DNA from: a virus
DNA: 43,973 bases
Virus record (IMG/VR): IMGVR_UViG_3300027911_000025
Span: 1-43,973 of that record
Direction: 5' to 3' (one strand)
Part shown: piece after piece, positions 1 to 9,331 of the stretch
Layout: each line of letters opens with the position of its first letter
Numbering within the stretch: the first letter of the stretch is position 1
Program-made: the position numbers and the translations under genes
The notes under the pieces: generated by a model
What the model was told of the DNA's origin: nothing
The model's database searches: none
The model's input: only the letters and a program-made list of their open reading frames with translations

Positions 1-519
1 TCTGGGAACAGTGGGCTTGCTGGAAGGGCTGCCGTTTCTGAAACCCGACATAAGAACCGCATTTTCAACCCTCTTGAACTGTTTGGGGCGACCATCATCG
101 CCGGGGGGACGGGCGGAGCTGGTGGGTCTTCTGGGGGAGGCGATGGAACCAACAACGGTGGAGCAGGTGGGGCTGGTGGATCTGGTGCGGGTTGTTTTTT
201 CCTGCTCTGCAATATTCTCGACAACTCTGGGACCATCAACTCAAACGGTGGAGCTGGTGGAAACGGGTTCACCCCTGCCTCTGGGAACACTGGCGGCGGT
301 GGCGCAGGTGCTGGTGGTGGGGGTGGGTTCATCCTCATTGGGGCAAACGTGGTCAAGAACTTAGGGACCATCCAGGCAAATGGCGGTGCTGCGGGTTCTG
401 CCGGATCTGGGCACGGAACAGGCACTGCGGGTGGGGCTGCTGGTGCTGGCAGCCAGGGGACGATTCTTGTCTACGAGGCATACTCAGACACCTATAAACA
501 GTCGCAAAGTGGGGCATAA
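1..519 (+). CDS. Glycine-rich phage adhesin, C-terminal part (5' end beyond the window start)
   Basis: The frame beginning at base 1 is open without a start codon and ends with TAA at 517-519, giving 172 residues. It is dominated by GGAGG, GGGGAG and similar glycine tracts, with hydrophobic strand segments such as GGFILIGANVV between them, and ends in QSQSGA. This is the pattern of glycine-rich receptor-binding or tail-tip proteins built as stacked polyglycine-II or beta-helical folds. The gene at 43570-43973 has the matching N-terminal half, including an N-N-G-x-N-G repeat style, and runs off the right edge. I infer that both belong to one gene interrupted where the circular molecule was opened. 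The frames do not join exactly: 404 plus 519 bases is not a multiple of three. A short gap or a one-base error at the join is therefore likely. Confidence 0.75.
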   Translation, partial: SGNSGLAGRAAVSETRHKNRIFNPLELFGATIIAGGTGGAGGSSGGGDGTNNGGAGGAGGSGAGCFFLLCNILDNSGTINSNGGAGGNGFTPASGNTGGGGAGAGGGGGFILIGANVVKNLGTIQANGGAAGSAGSGHGTGTAGGAAGAGSQGTILVYEAYSDTYKQSQSGA

Positions 520-522
520 CAA

Positions 523-2496
523 ATGGCAAGAGAGATCCAGTATGTCGGCGTGTCCGGCCTCACCATCTATGCCAGGATATTTCGTCCCACAGACGGCTAT
601 GTGTGGAACACGTCCGGCACCCCTGCTTTTGAAGCAGCTGTTGCTGGGAACGTTGCAAACTACGTTATCAGCCTGACAGAGGACGCCCTGGGGGTCTACG
701 TGGCAACCATGCCCTCGGGTATCACCGTTGCCGGAAACTACTCCTACGTTGTCTACAGAGGCTCTGGCGCAGCATCAGACCCCATTTTGCCGGGTGGCCA
801 GGGTGGGTACGTCCCCTGGTCGGGATCCGCCCTCACGAACCATCTCGTGAACGTCCAGCAGTGGCTGGGAGGCACGATCCCAGCCCCCAACGTGACCGGG
901 GTGCCGCTTACCGACGTCAAGTATATCCTGGGGACGCTCAGTGCGGGTGCCGCAGGATACTTTGGCCCGGACTGGGGTCATATCAATGCGGCGTCCTCGA
1001 CCGTGAATCTATCGGGCACCACTATCTCCACAGTCTCCGGCGCGGTGGGATCCGTGACGGGTGCGGTCGGCAGCGTCACGGGGGCCGTCGGAAGTGTTAC
1101 TGGCAACGTGGGAGGCAGCGTTACCGGTGATGTCCAGGGCAAGGTGCTTGGGGGCGGCGCCTCCTCGATCACGGGGACCGGCGTTCAGGCGTCGCTTGCA
1201 TCCGGCCAGGTGGTCGCCTCGGTTTCGGGCAGTGTTGGATCAGTGACGGGCGCCGTGGGTTCGGTGACCGGGAATGTAGGAGGGAATTTAATTGGCAACG
1301 TCAACGGAAATGTCGCCGGCAACGTTTCAGGAACAGTGGGCTCCGTTACAGGCGCAGTGGGCTCTGTTACAGGGGCTGTGGGCTCGGTCACAGGCAACGT
1401 CGGCGGAAACGTCGTCGGGTCGGTTGCCTCTGTTACAGGCGCAGTTGGCTCAGTTACTGGCAACGTGGGAGGCGATGTCGCAGGAAAGCTTCTTGGTGGA
1501 GGTAGTAGCAGTATCACAGGGGCTGGCTGCCGAGCAGACCAGGTTACAGGAAGCGTTGGCTCTGTCACCGGCGCCGTCGGAAGTGTCACCGGCGCCGTCG
1601 GGTCCGTAACCGGAAACGTTGGTGGCAACGTCACCGGCTCGGTGGGCAGCGTCGCGGGGAACGTGTCCGGCTCGGTGGCCTCTGTGGTGGGCGCGGTCGG
1701 CTCGGTGACCGGCGCGGTGGGGAGCGTCACCGGTGGCATTGGGGGGAACCTGACCGGAACGATCGGTGGGTACGCTTCAGGGCAGTCGCCAGCGACCCTG
1801 GTGCTCGATGCGGTCCAGGCGTCCCACAACACGGCCGGAACGATCGGGTACGATATCGGGCTCTCGGGCTCGGGTGGCGGCGGTGGCCTCACGACAGGCC
1901 AGGCGGCGCAGCTCGCGGCCGTGGCCGGAACCTCCGCCGAGCTCCAGACCTTCATCGAACCCGATTCTGGTTCGAACTATCGCTTCTCGGCCGCCGGTCT
2001 CCAGAAAGCGCCAACCGGCACCAGCCTGATCCCCAGCCCGCCCGTGTCGGCCTCGTTTGCCTTCACGGTCGCGGGCCTCAATGAGATCATGCTGCTGCTG
2101 TTTAACAACGCGTCCTGGGCCGGTCTGGGCGACTCGACCGGGGTCGTGGGGTCCGCCTCCGCCGGTAACCTGTACCTCTCCTTGCACAACGCGGATCCGG
2201 GCACGGGCGGGAACCAGTCCACCCACGAAACCGCCTACACCGGCTACGCCCGCCTCGCTGTCGTCCGGTCAGGCTCGGGCTGGAACGTGGTCGGGGACAC
2301 GACTAAAAACGCGGCGGATCTCCTCTGGCCCACCTGTACCGGTGGATCCGACACGATCACCTATATGGGTATCGGCACGGCGGCTTCCGGGACCGGGCTC
2401 CTCCTTTGCCGCTGCCAATTGAATACTCCGCTCGGGGTGACCACCAACGTCATTCCCCGGCTGCTCGCCAACGCCCTCACGCTGCAAGGACCCTGA
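523..2496 (+). CDS. Tail fibre with heptad GSVTGAV-type repeats
   Basis: This 657-residue protein starts at the ATG three bases after the upstream stop. Residues about 1-85 form a small beta-rich domain (IQYVGVSGLTIYARIF) of the kind found at the base of phage baseplate or fibre proteins. Residues 105-165 carry the VNVQQWLGGTIPAPNVTGVP style of linker common in environmental phage fibres. Residues about 170-415 are near-perfect seven-residue repeats of GSVTGAV or GSVTGNV, expected to fold as a beta-helix or fibrous stalk. The rest is a globular tip. It is the first of several fibre-like genes and overlaps the next gene by TGATG. The structural class is clear; receptor binding is inferred from position and composition. 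Confidence 0.7.
   Translation: MAREIQYVGVSGLTIYARIFRPTDGYVWNTSGTPAFEAAVAGNVANYVISLTEDALGVYVATMPSGITVAGNYSYVVYRGSGAASDPILPGGQGGYVPWSGSALTNHLVNVQQWLGGTIPAPNVTGVPLTDVKYILGTLSAGAAGYFGPDWGHINAASSTVNLSGTTISTVSGAVGSVTGAVGSVTGAVGSVTGNVGGSVTGDVQGKVLGGGASSITGTGVQASLASGQVVASVSGSVGSVTGAVGSVTGNVGGNLIGNVNGNVAGNVSGTVGSVTGAVGSVTGAVGSVTGNVGGNVVGSVASVTGAVGSVTGNVGGDVAGKLLGGGSSSITGAGCRADQVTGSVGSVTGAVGSVTGAVGSVTGNVGGNVTGSVGSVAGNVSGSVASVVGAVGSVTGAVGSVTGGIGGNLTGTIGGYASGQSPATLVLDAVQASHNTAGTIGYDIGLSGSGGGGGLTTGQAAQLAAVAGTSAELQTFIEPDSGSNYRFSAAGLQKAPTGTSLIPSPPVSASFAFTVAGLNEIMLLLFNNASWAGLGDSTGVVGSASAGNLYLSLHNADPGTGGNQSTHETAYTGYARLAVVRSGSGWNVVGDTTKNAADLLWPTCTGGSDTITYMGIGTAASGTGLLLCRCQLNTPLGVTTNVIPRLLANALTLQGP
1036..1770 (+). 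repeat. Tandem 21-bp coding repeats (GSVTGAV units)
   Basis: The DNA cycles with a period of about 21 bp encoding G-S-V-T-G-[AN]-V. Units are interrupted twice by a GGGxSSITGxG module, near 1150 and 1497. The second module is shortened and reads GCRADQVTG where the first has a longer GVQASLASGQVV segment, which suggests an internal deletion or shift between repeats. Confidence 0.8.
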
Positions 2497-3137
2497 TGCG
2501 AAAACGATTTCTGATTGCTTTACCACTCGCTGCGCTTTTCGTATCGTGCGGGAGTGTGGACAAAGTCCTCACGGCCCGCGTCGCGCCCGATCCCCTCGCC
2601 GCCTCCTATGTCGGGCCTCAGACGTATCCGGTGCGCTGGAAACAGCCGATCGTCACCTACGCCAGGGACGGTGGACACACCTCGATCCCGGGTGTGGACT
2701 CCTATGACACCGCACGAAACCAGTTCAAGCGCTGGTTTGGGTACACAAATGGCTTGAGGCTCGTTGAGGTCGAGGGATCCGCTGACATCACGATCCATTT
2801 CGTGAAAGCGGGCGTCGTGGACGGAGTCGCCCAGGACGGCGGGTACCAGGGCTACACGCAGCTCACGGTGGAGTCCGATACGAAAAAAGGTGGAGATCCG
2901 AACAAACTGGTCAAGGTGGATACCTACATTGACGAAAGTCTCCCCCAGTGGCGGATGGCCGCGATTGGGCTGCACGAGTTTGGACACGCGCTGGGCATTC
3001 GGCAGCACTCTCCGGAACCTGCCGATATCATGTACCCCGCACCACCCAACTACGCGATTACCGAGGTGAGGCTCACACAGGCGGACGTCGATTCGATGAC
3101 GGCGATTTACCAGGGTTTGACCACGGCAGGTCAGTAA
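2496..3137 (+). CDS. Secreted lipoprotein metallopeptidase, matrixin-like (metzincin)
   Basis: The 213-residue product starts at ATG 2496, overlapping the upstream stop as TGATG, with AAGGA five bases before it. Residues 1-18 form a lipoprotein signal peptide: basic start, hydrophobic core and a lipobox ending LFVSC with cysteine 18. The catalytic zinc motif HEFGHALGIRQH (about residues 160-171) has the full HExxHxxGxxH signature, and IMYP about seven residues later is the metzincin Met-turn. The protein should therefore be exported, lipid-anchored and able to cut proteins. It sits between fibre genes in a rightward late cluster with four-base or shorter junctions. It may be a virion-associated protease or a protein that changes the host surface. 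The enzyme class is secure; the role is inference. Confidence 0.85.
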   Translation: MRKRFLIALPLAALFVSCGSVDKVLTARVAPDPLAASYVGPQTYPVRWKQPIVTYARDGGHTSIPGVDSYDTARNQFKRWFGYTNGLRLVEVEGSADITIHFVKAGVVDGVAQDGGYQGYTQLTVESDTKKGGDPNKLVKVDTYIDESLPQWRMAAIGLHEFGHALGIRQHSPEPADIMYPAPPNYAITEVRLTQADVDSMTAIYQGLTTAGQ

Positions 3138-4225
3138 TGCCGACGTACGCGGACGCGGGCGGTACGATGGATCTTCGGATCTGGGGGTGCGGTGCGGTGC
3201 CCCTCGAGATCGCGCCCATGTACGCCGATATCCCGGTGAGCGGCAGCGTCAATGCGCCGTGCCGCCGGGAAAGGGCGACCGCGCCCTGCACGACACCGAC
3301 CCGCAAATCCCGCAATACCGACCCCTGCGACACCCTGACGCCGTTCCTTTTGGAGATGGGCCGGGTGCTCTTTATCCAGGATGGATTTTCAACCGGCGGG
3401 GAGATCTCAACCGGCGAAGGGATGATCTATGCGGGTCTGTCGGGGGCGTCCTCGGTCGTGTTTGGCGGGCGGACCTACCTGTGCCCGAACGTGCTCGATT
3501 ACTATCCGGGCGAGATCATCGGGCACAACAACCCGGCCCAGAGCACCGCGCGCTATTACACGCCAATCACCCAGCCTACCAACTGGACACCCCAGACCGA
3601 CGGCTACACAATGATCACGTTTGCGCTCGGGCAGTACTCCTCGGCCGGGCCGAACACCCGCGTGTATCAGTGTTTGGCGATCAACTCGCAGAACCCGAAC
3701 GTGGGCACCACGCCCCACTGGCTGCTCCACGGCCAGGACACCGACGGCTCGAATCAATATGCGGAGCGGGTCCGGGTCCAGGGCGCCAATGGAAACCTGG
3801 TCGGCCAGGACATCGAGACGATGTTTGCCGTCGATAACGGAGCCTGGTCCGGGGGCAGTTTGGGCCCGGTTGCCTGGGGGTGGGGAACCGTCTCGGATGG
3901 GACCGTGAAGCAGACGTTCTGGCAGCACAACGACGGGACGGTCGAATTCAACGCGCCGCTCGGGGCCGGATCGAGCTACACGCAGGCGTTTCCTCCCAGC
4001 CCTTGTGTGCACCTTTTTATCCACGGCGAAACGACGTATGGGACCTCCTCAGACGCCCAGATTGCCGGATCGATCATCGTGCCGTACGGCATGACCCAGG
4101 CGCAGATCCAGGCCACGTTTGATGGCTGGAACGCAGGACTTTCTTTATCGGTTTCCCCGTGCCCGCCCTCGCGCCGGCGTAAGGTCCGGGCAGCGTGCGA
4201 GAACATCACCCGGAAAACGGACTAA
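3137..4225 (+). CDS. Unrecognised virion-region protein, possible lectin-like tail component
   Basis: A 362-residue protein starting at ATG 3137, which overlaps the stop of the protease gene as TAATG. I do not recognise its family. Residues 1-85 contain many cysteines and short charged stretches (CRRERATAPC). The remainder is rich in G, T, Y and W with alternating beta-strand patterns, for example AWSGGSLGPVAWGWG, as in jelly-roll or concanavalin-like domains. It ends in a basic tail, RRRKVRAACENI. Its position between fibre genes and the large tail protein suggests a tail tip, spike or cell-surface recognition part. A secreted enzyme cannot be excluded. Confidence 0.6.
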   Translation: MPTYADAGGTMDLRIWGCGAVPLEIAPMYADIPVSGSVNAPCRRERATAPCTTPTRKSRNTDPCDTLTPFLLEMGRVLFIQDGFSTGGEISTGEGMIYAGLSGASSVVFGGRTYLCPNVLDYYPGEIIGHNNPAQSTARYYTPITQPTNWTPQTDGYTMITFALGQYSSAGPNTRVYQCLAINSQNPNVGTTPHWLLHGQDTDGSNQYAERVRVQGANGNLVGQDIETMFAVDNGAWSGGSLGPVAWGWGTVSDGTVKQTFWQHNDGTVEFNAPLGAGSSYTQAFPPSPCVHLFIHGETTYGTSSDAQIAGSIIVPYGMTQAQIQATFDGWNAGLSLSVSPCPPSRRRKVRAACENITRKTD

Positions 4226-7200
4226 TGGAAACGCTTCAACCGTACCTGGATGGACCCTTTGTTGGGATCGACCTGGACTCCCCCGCCGAGATGCTCGCGC
4301 CGGGCGTCCTGACCCAGGCGGACAACGTCTTCCTCGACTCCGGGGACCTGGTTACGCGTCCCGGCTGGGCGGCGATGCTGACGACACCTGTGGGAACCGG
4401 ACGGCGCATCACAAGCGCTTTCCCCTTCCGGTACTCCGGGGAAAACTACGCGCTGCTGGCGATCCGAAACGCGGGCGCCACGGGGGACCAGATCTGGCTC
4501 TGGCAGGAGTCCGCGCCCACGGTTTTCCAGAACTCGGGTGGGCCGCTCTCCCCCTCCATCCTCTTTAACTCCGGCCAGGTGCAGTTCGCCCAGCTTCGGG
4601 GCTACGTCTTTATTTCCGGCTCCCAGGACGGCAAACTGTACCGGTTCTCGGTGGATCTGTCGGATCTCACCCTGGAGCCCACGGTAGGCGGCACGGCCGG
4701 GGCCACCACGCCCACACGCAAGGTGGCGGCGGTGATCGGGTCCCAGGTGTTGGTCGATTGGTCCACTTGCACGATTGATTCGGACACCGGCACCACCTAC
4801 GTCCCCCAGACGCAAAGCACCGTGGGGTGTACCACCACGCCGACGCTCGCCCCGAACCTGCTCGATGGGGGCACCTGGCAGGTGTTTTCCGGCGAGGTCG
4901 AGGCGCATTTTGGCTCCTTTATCGATCCGGTGAATCCGACCCAGCGGTATCTGCGGCTTGATTACCCGACGGATTCGGTGCTCGTGCTGGCGCCGTTTAC
5001 CTCCGCCTCCAAATACAACACCCAGGCGAACGTGGTGAACCGCTACACGAACCAGTTTGTGGTCAGTTTGCCCATGCGCGGTACTTCCGCCAATTCCGCG
5101 CTTCTGGTGACCGTGTACGCCTATAACACCGCCTCGCCCACGATTGGAACGACGGCGCCGATCGCCCAGATCACCAAGCTCTTTACCCCGACCTCCACCA
5201 GCGCTCCGCAGACGATCAGCCGCACCTTCTCGTTTGCCGGTATCGTCGATGACACCCAGGTGCTCTCGGTCGGCGTCCTGATCGCCGGTGGCCCCAACGT
5301 CGATACCCCAGACTCCGGCCCGTATGTGGGCGGCATCACGGTCACCCCGCAGCCACCCACCGGAAGCGCCGGGACCTACGAAGCGTACCAGACCAGCGTC
5401 ACCGGGTCCGGATCCGGGGTGAGCCTTGGGATCTCCATCCAGCCTACCGTGAGCGATCCGCAGGGCGACGACTCGACCACGCTGCTTTTTGGCTACAACC
5501 GGGTCGGGATCAATCTGGGATCCTCCACGGCGATGTTTGCCACGGTGGAGGGGATCGCCATTCCGGTCACCGAGTACTTGTCCCTAAACAGCTACAACGT
5601 CCAGCTCGGGTTTTTGTCGAGTTTAACCTCTCCCCCGGTCTATATCCCGCTTACCCGAGTCGTTGACACGACCGGAACGTACTGGGTGGCGGACCTTTCC
5701 ACGATCAACTCCAATGCGATCTTGTCGGCGACCCAGTGGCTGGAGCTCAACTGGCTCCAGGACCTCACCACCACCGGCACCCTGGTGGAGAGCCCGACCC
5801 AGGTCTTTGCGCTCGGAGCGCTGACGGATGCGGGGCCGCTTTCGGTCGGGTACAACACGTACGAGTACCGCTACCGGGAAAAGACCGCGACCACGCTCTA
5901 TACCTCCAAGGCGACGCTTGCGTCAAACTCGATCACCCCGACCCAGTACAAAAGGACCGGTTTGGCGACCGTGTCCGGCTCGGTCCCGCAAAACTCCGGG
6001 GCGGCGCTGGAGTGGTGGCGCCGAGGCGGGACATTTGCGGACGGGCTGTGGCGAAAGCTTACGGAGCTGGACACGCCCGGCTCCGACTACTCGGACGCGT
6101 TTGTTTCCTGGGACCACACGACCCGGACCTTAACCGATCAGACGCCGGACTCGGCCTTGCTGGATGTGGATCTCTTAACCGATCACGATCCGCCGCCGTT
6201 TGGCGCCAATTCCATCTACGCGCGCGCGGTCGGCGTCCACGGCCCACGGGTGGTGGTGGCGACCGATGACGGGATCTACCTGTCTCAGGTGCCCCAGGCG
6301 CTAAACGATCCGGGGATGTACTGGGACCTGGTGACCGACCCCCTGGCGGTGGACGTGTCGATCCGGGGCCTCTATACCAAATTGTCCGGTCAGCAGTACG
6401 TGGGCGGCGACACGATCCAGCGCCTTTTGGTGATGAACGATGACCTGGTGATCTTCTTTCGGACGTCCCGGTACCAGCTGATCGGCACGGACCCCTCGAA
6501 CTACCAGGTCCGGCGCTACGAGTCGGACCGGGGCCGGGGCCTTTTAACCCCGACCGCAGTTGAGGTGGCCGGGGGGCTGGTGTGGTACATTTCGCAGGAC
6601 GGCCTGAGAGCCTGGGACGGGGTAAACGATGCCCGGCGCGTTCAAGGGATCGAGCGGGCCGTGTACCCGGCCGGGCTCTTTGCCGGGCTTGAGCCCAATT
6701 ACGCGGTGCTTGAGCAGTCCTGCCTGGAGCTGTCTGCCGGCCGGCTTTTTTTGACCGCGCCCTACAACACGTCCGATACCGAGTGCACCGCGCTTTACGT
6801 GCTCGATTCCCGGTTTGGGTGGGACGTGAAAAAAGACCGGGACGAGCAGATCCTGTCCCCGTCGGCCTGGACCCGCTGGTGGATTCCGGACGGCTCGGGC
6901 GGTCGGCGCGGGATCGGGTGCCTGTGGACGTTTGGCAACACGCCGGCCTCTGGCGTGTCTGCGGTGACCGACACGCTCTACGCAGCCACCTCCGACGGGC
7001 AGCTGTGGCGCCTCCAGGCAACGCAAGGCGATATCCTGACGGCCGGTGGGTCGCCGGTGGCGGTGGCGGTTTCCATCACGTCCCGAAAGTTTCGCGTGCC
7101 GGACGTGTGGCTCAGGCCCGAGCGGCTCACCGCCCGGTGCTATTGCTCCGATGCCAGTCCGACGGCCACCTTCTCCGTGATCGGGGACCAGACGTATAGT

Positions 7201-7365
7201 TTGTCTTACTCGCTTGACCAGGGTCAGAACCAGCTGAGAAACCTCGAAATCCCGCACGACTCGCGGGGGAATACCCTCCAGTGGCAGGTGACCGCCTCCA
7301 CCGTGGCGGCGTTCCGTTTGCAGGAGATGATCCTTAAAGTCTCGCCTGAAGGCGGGGCGCACTAA
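4225..7365 (+). CDS. Large tail protein, probable tail tube/nozzle-type component
   Basis: This 1046-residue protein starts at ATG 4225, coupled to the upstream stop by TAATG, and ends in the same way against the next gene. It is acidic and rich in beta-strand sequence, with no transmembrane segment or signal peptide. Its N-terminus, with LDGPFVGIDLDSPAEML and then TQADNVFLDSGDLVTRPGW, is typical of phage proteins that open with a 'features of the tail' beta domain. The C-terminal third contains several WxxxDG and GxxWxL blade-like motifs (for example ATSDGQLWRL), as seen in propeller-like nozzle proteins. Size, position after the adaptors and before the ejection proteins, and composition fit a podovirus tail tube B or nozzle protein. 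This is an inference, not a motif match. Confidence 0.6.
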   Translation: METLQPYLDGPFVGIDLDSPAEMLAPGVLTQADNVFLDSGDLVTRPGWAAMLTTPVGTGRRITSAFPFRYSGENYALLAIRNAGATGDQIWLWQESAPTVFQNSGGPLSPSILFNSGQVQFAQLRGYVFISGSQDGKLYRFSVDLSDLTLEPTVGGTAGATTPTRKVAAVIGSQVLVDWSTCTIDSDTGTTYVPQTQSTVGCTTTPTLAPNLLDGGTWQVFSGEVEAHFGSFIDPVNPTQRYLRLDYPTDSVLVLAPFTSASKYNTQANVVNRYTNQFVVSLPMRGTSANSALLVTVYAYNTASPTIGTTAPIAQITKLFTPTSTSAPQTISRTFSFAGIVDDTQVLSVGVLIAGGPNVDTPDSGPYVGGITVTPQPPTGSAGTYEAYQTSVTGSGSGVSLGISIQPTVSDPQGDDSTTLLFGYNRVGINLGSSTAMFATVEGIAIPVTEYLSLNSYNVQLGFLSSLTSPPVYIPLTRVVDTTGTYWVADLSTINSNAILSATQWLELNWLQDLTTTGTLVESPTQVFALGALTDAGPLSVGYNTYEYRYREKTATTLYTSKATLASNSITPTQYKRTGLATVSGSVPQNSGAALEWWRRGGTFADGLWRKLTELDTPGSDYSDAFVSWDHTTRTLTDQTPDSALLDVDLLTDHDPPPFGANSIYARAVGVHGPRVVVATDDGIYLSQVPQALNDPGMYWDLVTDPLAVDVSIRGLYTKLSGQQYVGGDTIQRLLVMNDDLVIFFRTSRYQLIGTDPSNYQVRRYESDRGRGLLTPTAVEVAGGLVWYISQDGLRAWDGVNDARRVQGIERAVYPAGLFAGLEPNYAVLEQSCLELSAGRLFLTAPYNTSDTECTALYVLDSRFGWDVKKDRDEQILSPSAWTRWWIPDGSGGRRGIGCLWTFGNTPASGVSAVTDTLYAATSDGQLWRLQATQGDILTAGGSPVAVAVSITSRKFRVPDVWLRPERLTARCYCSDASPTATFSVIGDQTYSLSYSLDQGQNQLRNLEIPHDSRGNTLQWQVTASTVAAFRLQEMILKVSPEGGAH

Positions 7366-8549
7366 TGAGCCGGTACCGCGCCGGCACGGCGGACCAGTCC
7401 GGGTATGACTCGGACCGAGCGGATCTGCTCACGACGATTCGGGGGCTCACGCAGCGGATTCAGTCACTCGAGAATACCGGAGCCAAGCGCCCCACCTCCG
7501 GCACCACGATCCAGCAGACCACGACGATTGTCAGCGGGGGTGGTGGGTCCTCGGTGTCGGCCTCCGACAGGGCCTGGTGGAATACGGGCGGGGCACTGAC
7601 CGAGGTGGCGCTAAACAACACGACGGATGTGGGTGCCGATGGTAACTACTGCATCCTGACGCTGACCTCGAATCACACCTTTGTGCTGCCAACGGTAAAT
7701 AGCACGATACTCGGACGCCCTATTCGCTACCGGCTCGACTCGGGCGCGTTTATCGCAACGCTTTCCGCCGCTTCTGGCCAGAAGGTGTTCTGGTCCTCGG
7801 ATAGCACCGGGCAGTCGTCCTGGCTACTCGGGCCGCAGCCGCAAGACGTTCTCTTCATTGCGGTTATCGTGGGTGGGGTTTATGGATGGCGGGTTGCTGA
7901 TAGATACCCCTACTACAGGCCGATAGTCGTCTCGACAACGTCGAGCCCACAGCCAGGGGACCATATCAGAGTAGCGACCGGGACGAGAGTTGTTCTGTCG
8001 TTTCTCCCAGACGCAAGCCTCTGCTTAGGGGACAGGGTCCTCCTTGAGGTGATCTCTGGTACAGGTGGGCTAAGACCCTCCCCGGTGTCCGGCCAGAGCA
8101 TCTTTCAGCCATTCGGGATACCAACCGGCATCAGTGGTGCCCCCTATCAGTTTTACCCAATCGGGTCGCTGATTGAGCTGGAGGCAGCCGTCCAGGCAAA
8201 CGGGACAACCTTTGGCTGGGACATCATCAGCAACTACAGAGCCGGGGTGTCAGCGGATTTCAGCCCCATCATCAGCACCCAGTCAGGGACAACGTACACA
8301 GCTCTCTCGACAGACGACGTGGTCATCTTCACGTCGACCTCTGCGTGTACGCTCACCCTCCCAGCAGCCTCTGCTTACTCAGGGAAGATCCTCAGGGCAC
8401 ACAAGGCCACGACAGGGAACCTCACTGTAACAAGGGCTGGATCGGACACGATCAATGGTGCCACCTCTGTCACTTCGACCACCGCCACCGGTGCGTCCAT
8501 TTCTGTTTTTTCCGACGGTGCCGCCTGGTACCTCGTTGTTCAGGTTTGA
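7365..8549 (+). CDS. Tail fibre-like protein
   Basis: A 394-residue protein starting at ATG 7365 within TAATG. Residues about 20-40 (LTTIRGLTQRIQSLE) are predicted to form a coiled coil that would trimerise the protein. After this comes a T/S/G-rich linker, then beta-rich domains. The C-terminal part has two copies of a pattern seen in many phage fibre tips: T-L-P-A-A-S-A-Y-S-G-K-I-L-R followed by T-V-T-R-A-G-S-D-T-I-N-G. The middle and end of the gene are visibly lower in G+C than the neighbouring tail genes, as expected for exchanged host-range modules. It is probably a side fibre or spike. Confidence 0.65.
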   Translation: MSRYRAGTADQSGYDSDRADLLTTIRGLTQRIQSLENTGAKRPTSGTTIQQTTTIVSGGGGSSVSASDRAWWNTGGALTEVALNNTTDVGADGNYCILTLTSNHTFVLPTVNSTILGRPIRYRLDSGAFIATLSAASGQKVFWSSDSTGQSSWLLGPQPQDVLFIAVIVGGVYGWRVADRYPYYRPIVVSTTSSPQPGDHIRVATGTRVVLSFLPDASLCLGDRVLLEVISGTGGLRPSPVSGQSIFQPFGIPTGISGAPYQFYPIGSLIELEAAVQANGTTFGWDIISNYRAGVSADFSPIISTQSGTTYTALSTDDVVIFTSTSACTLTLPAASAYSGKILRAHKATTGNLTVTRAGSDTINGATSVTSTTATGASISVFSDGAAWYLVVQV

Positions 8550-8561
8550 AAGGGAAAACAA

Positions 8562-9320
8562 ATGCCTCCGTGGCTTTCTTCCGTACTCGGCGGAGCGGCG
8601 TCCTTCGGGCTTTCGAGCCTGTTTGGCGGCGGTCCGAAGGTCAATCCGTACTACCAGCAGATGCAGGCCCAGGGGCTGGCGGGCCTCGGCCAGGTCGCGG
8701 GCCAGGCCGGGCAGCTGGGCGCCCAGGGCCGCGAGCTATCGTCTTACACGATGCCCGCCTATACCCAGCAGCTCCAGAACGTGGGCCAGATGCTCACGCA
8801 GGATCCGTACACCGACGCCTACCGCACCGCCCAGATCAACCAGGCGACCGGCGGGGTGGGGTCCGCATACCAGCAAGGCGCGGCCCAGCTCCAGTCGCAG
8901 CTGGCGCAGCGGGGCCTCGATTCCTCGGGTCTGATGGCCGGGGGCCTGGCGGACCTGGACGCGTCGCGTGCCGGTGCGCTCGCCTCCCCAATGCTTGGCG
9001 TTGGGCTAAACGCGGTCCAGACCCGGACGGGGAACAACCTGCAGTGGATGGGGCTGCTGGGCTCTGCCAACCAGGACGCGACCAACATGCAGCAAAACGC
9101 CAACCAGCAGCAGATGGGCGCGTACGGCCAGATGGGCAGTCTCGCCAATCAAGGCCAGGGGCAGAACCTCCTGAACAACCAGTACCAGCAAAACATGTGG
9201 CAGCAGCTGATGGGCGGCGTGGGCGGCGGCCTTGGCAATATCTTCGGCAATCCGGGCACCGGACGGCGCTACGCACCAGGCGCGTTCGGACCCGGCTTTG
9301 GCACCGGTTACGGACCGTAA
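8562..9320 (+). CDS. Putative DNA ejection / internal virion protein (small)
   Basis: The 252-residue product is rich in G, Q, A, L and N. It starts MPPWLSSVLGGAASFGL, a glycine-rich amphipathic hydrophobic head, followed by Q-rich helices such as QQMQAQGLAGLGQVAGQAGQ. The C-terminus is glycine-rich. Proteins of this composition in a row of three, ending with one over 1000 residues, are the ejection proteins of short-tailed phages (the P22 gp7/gp20/gp16 or T7 gp14/15/16 arrangement), which leave the head and make a channel through the cell envelope. No specific motif proves this; the order and composition do. Confidence 0.6.
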   Translation: MPPWLSSVLGGAASFGLSSLFGGGPKVNPYYQQMQAQGLAGLGQVAGQAGQLGAQGRELSSYTMPAYTQQLQNVGQMLTQDPYTDAYRTAQINQATGGVGSAYQQGAAQLQSQLAQRGLDSSGLMAGGLADLDASRAGALASPMLGVGLNAVQTRTGNNLQWMGLLGSANQDATNMQQNANQQQMGAYGQMGSLANQGQGQNLLNNQYQQNMWQQLMGGVGGGLGNIFGNPGTGRRYAPGAFGPGFGTGYGP

Positions 9321-9331
9321 GGAGGCCCACG

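Noticed and set aside
1036-1770. CRISPR-like array
   Set aside because: Repeats are contiguous 21-bp coding units without unique spacers of constant size, and no cas genes are present.
1185-2226. Leftward frames over the fibre repeats (P/T/V-rich)
   Set aside because: They simply mirror the GSVTGAV codon repeats; no start signals.
523-8549. Diversity-generating retroelement acting on the fibre genes
   Set aside because: No reverse transcriptase gene or template repeat pair was found in the window.
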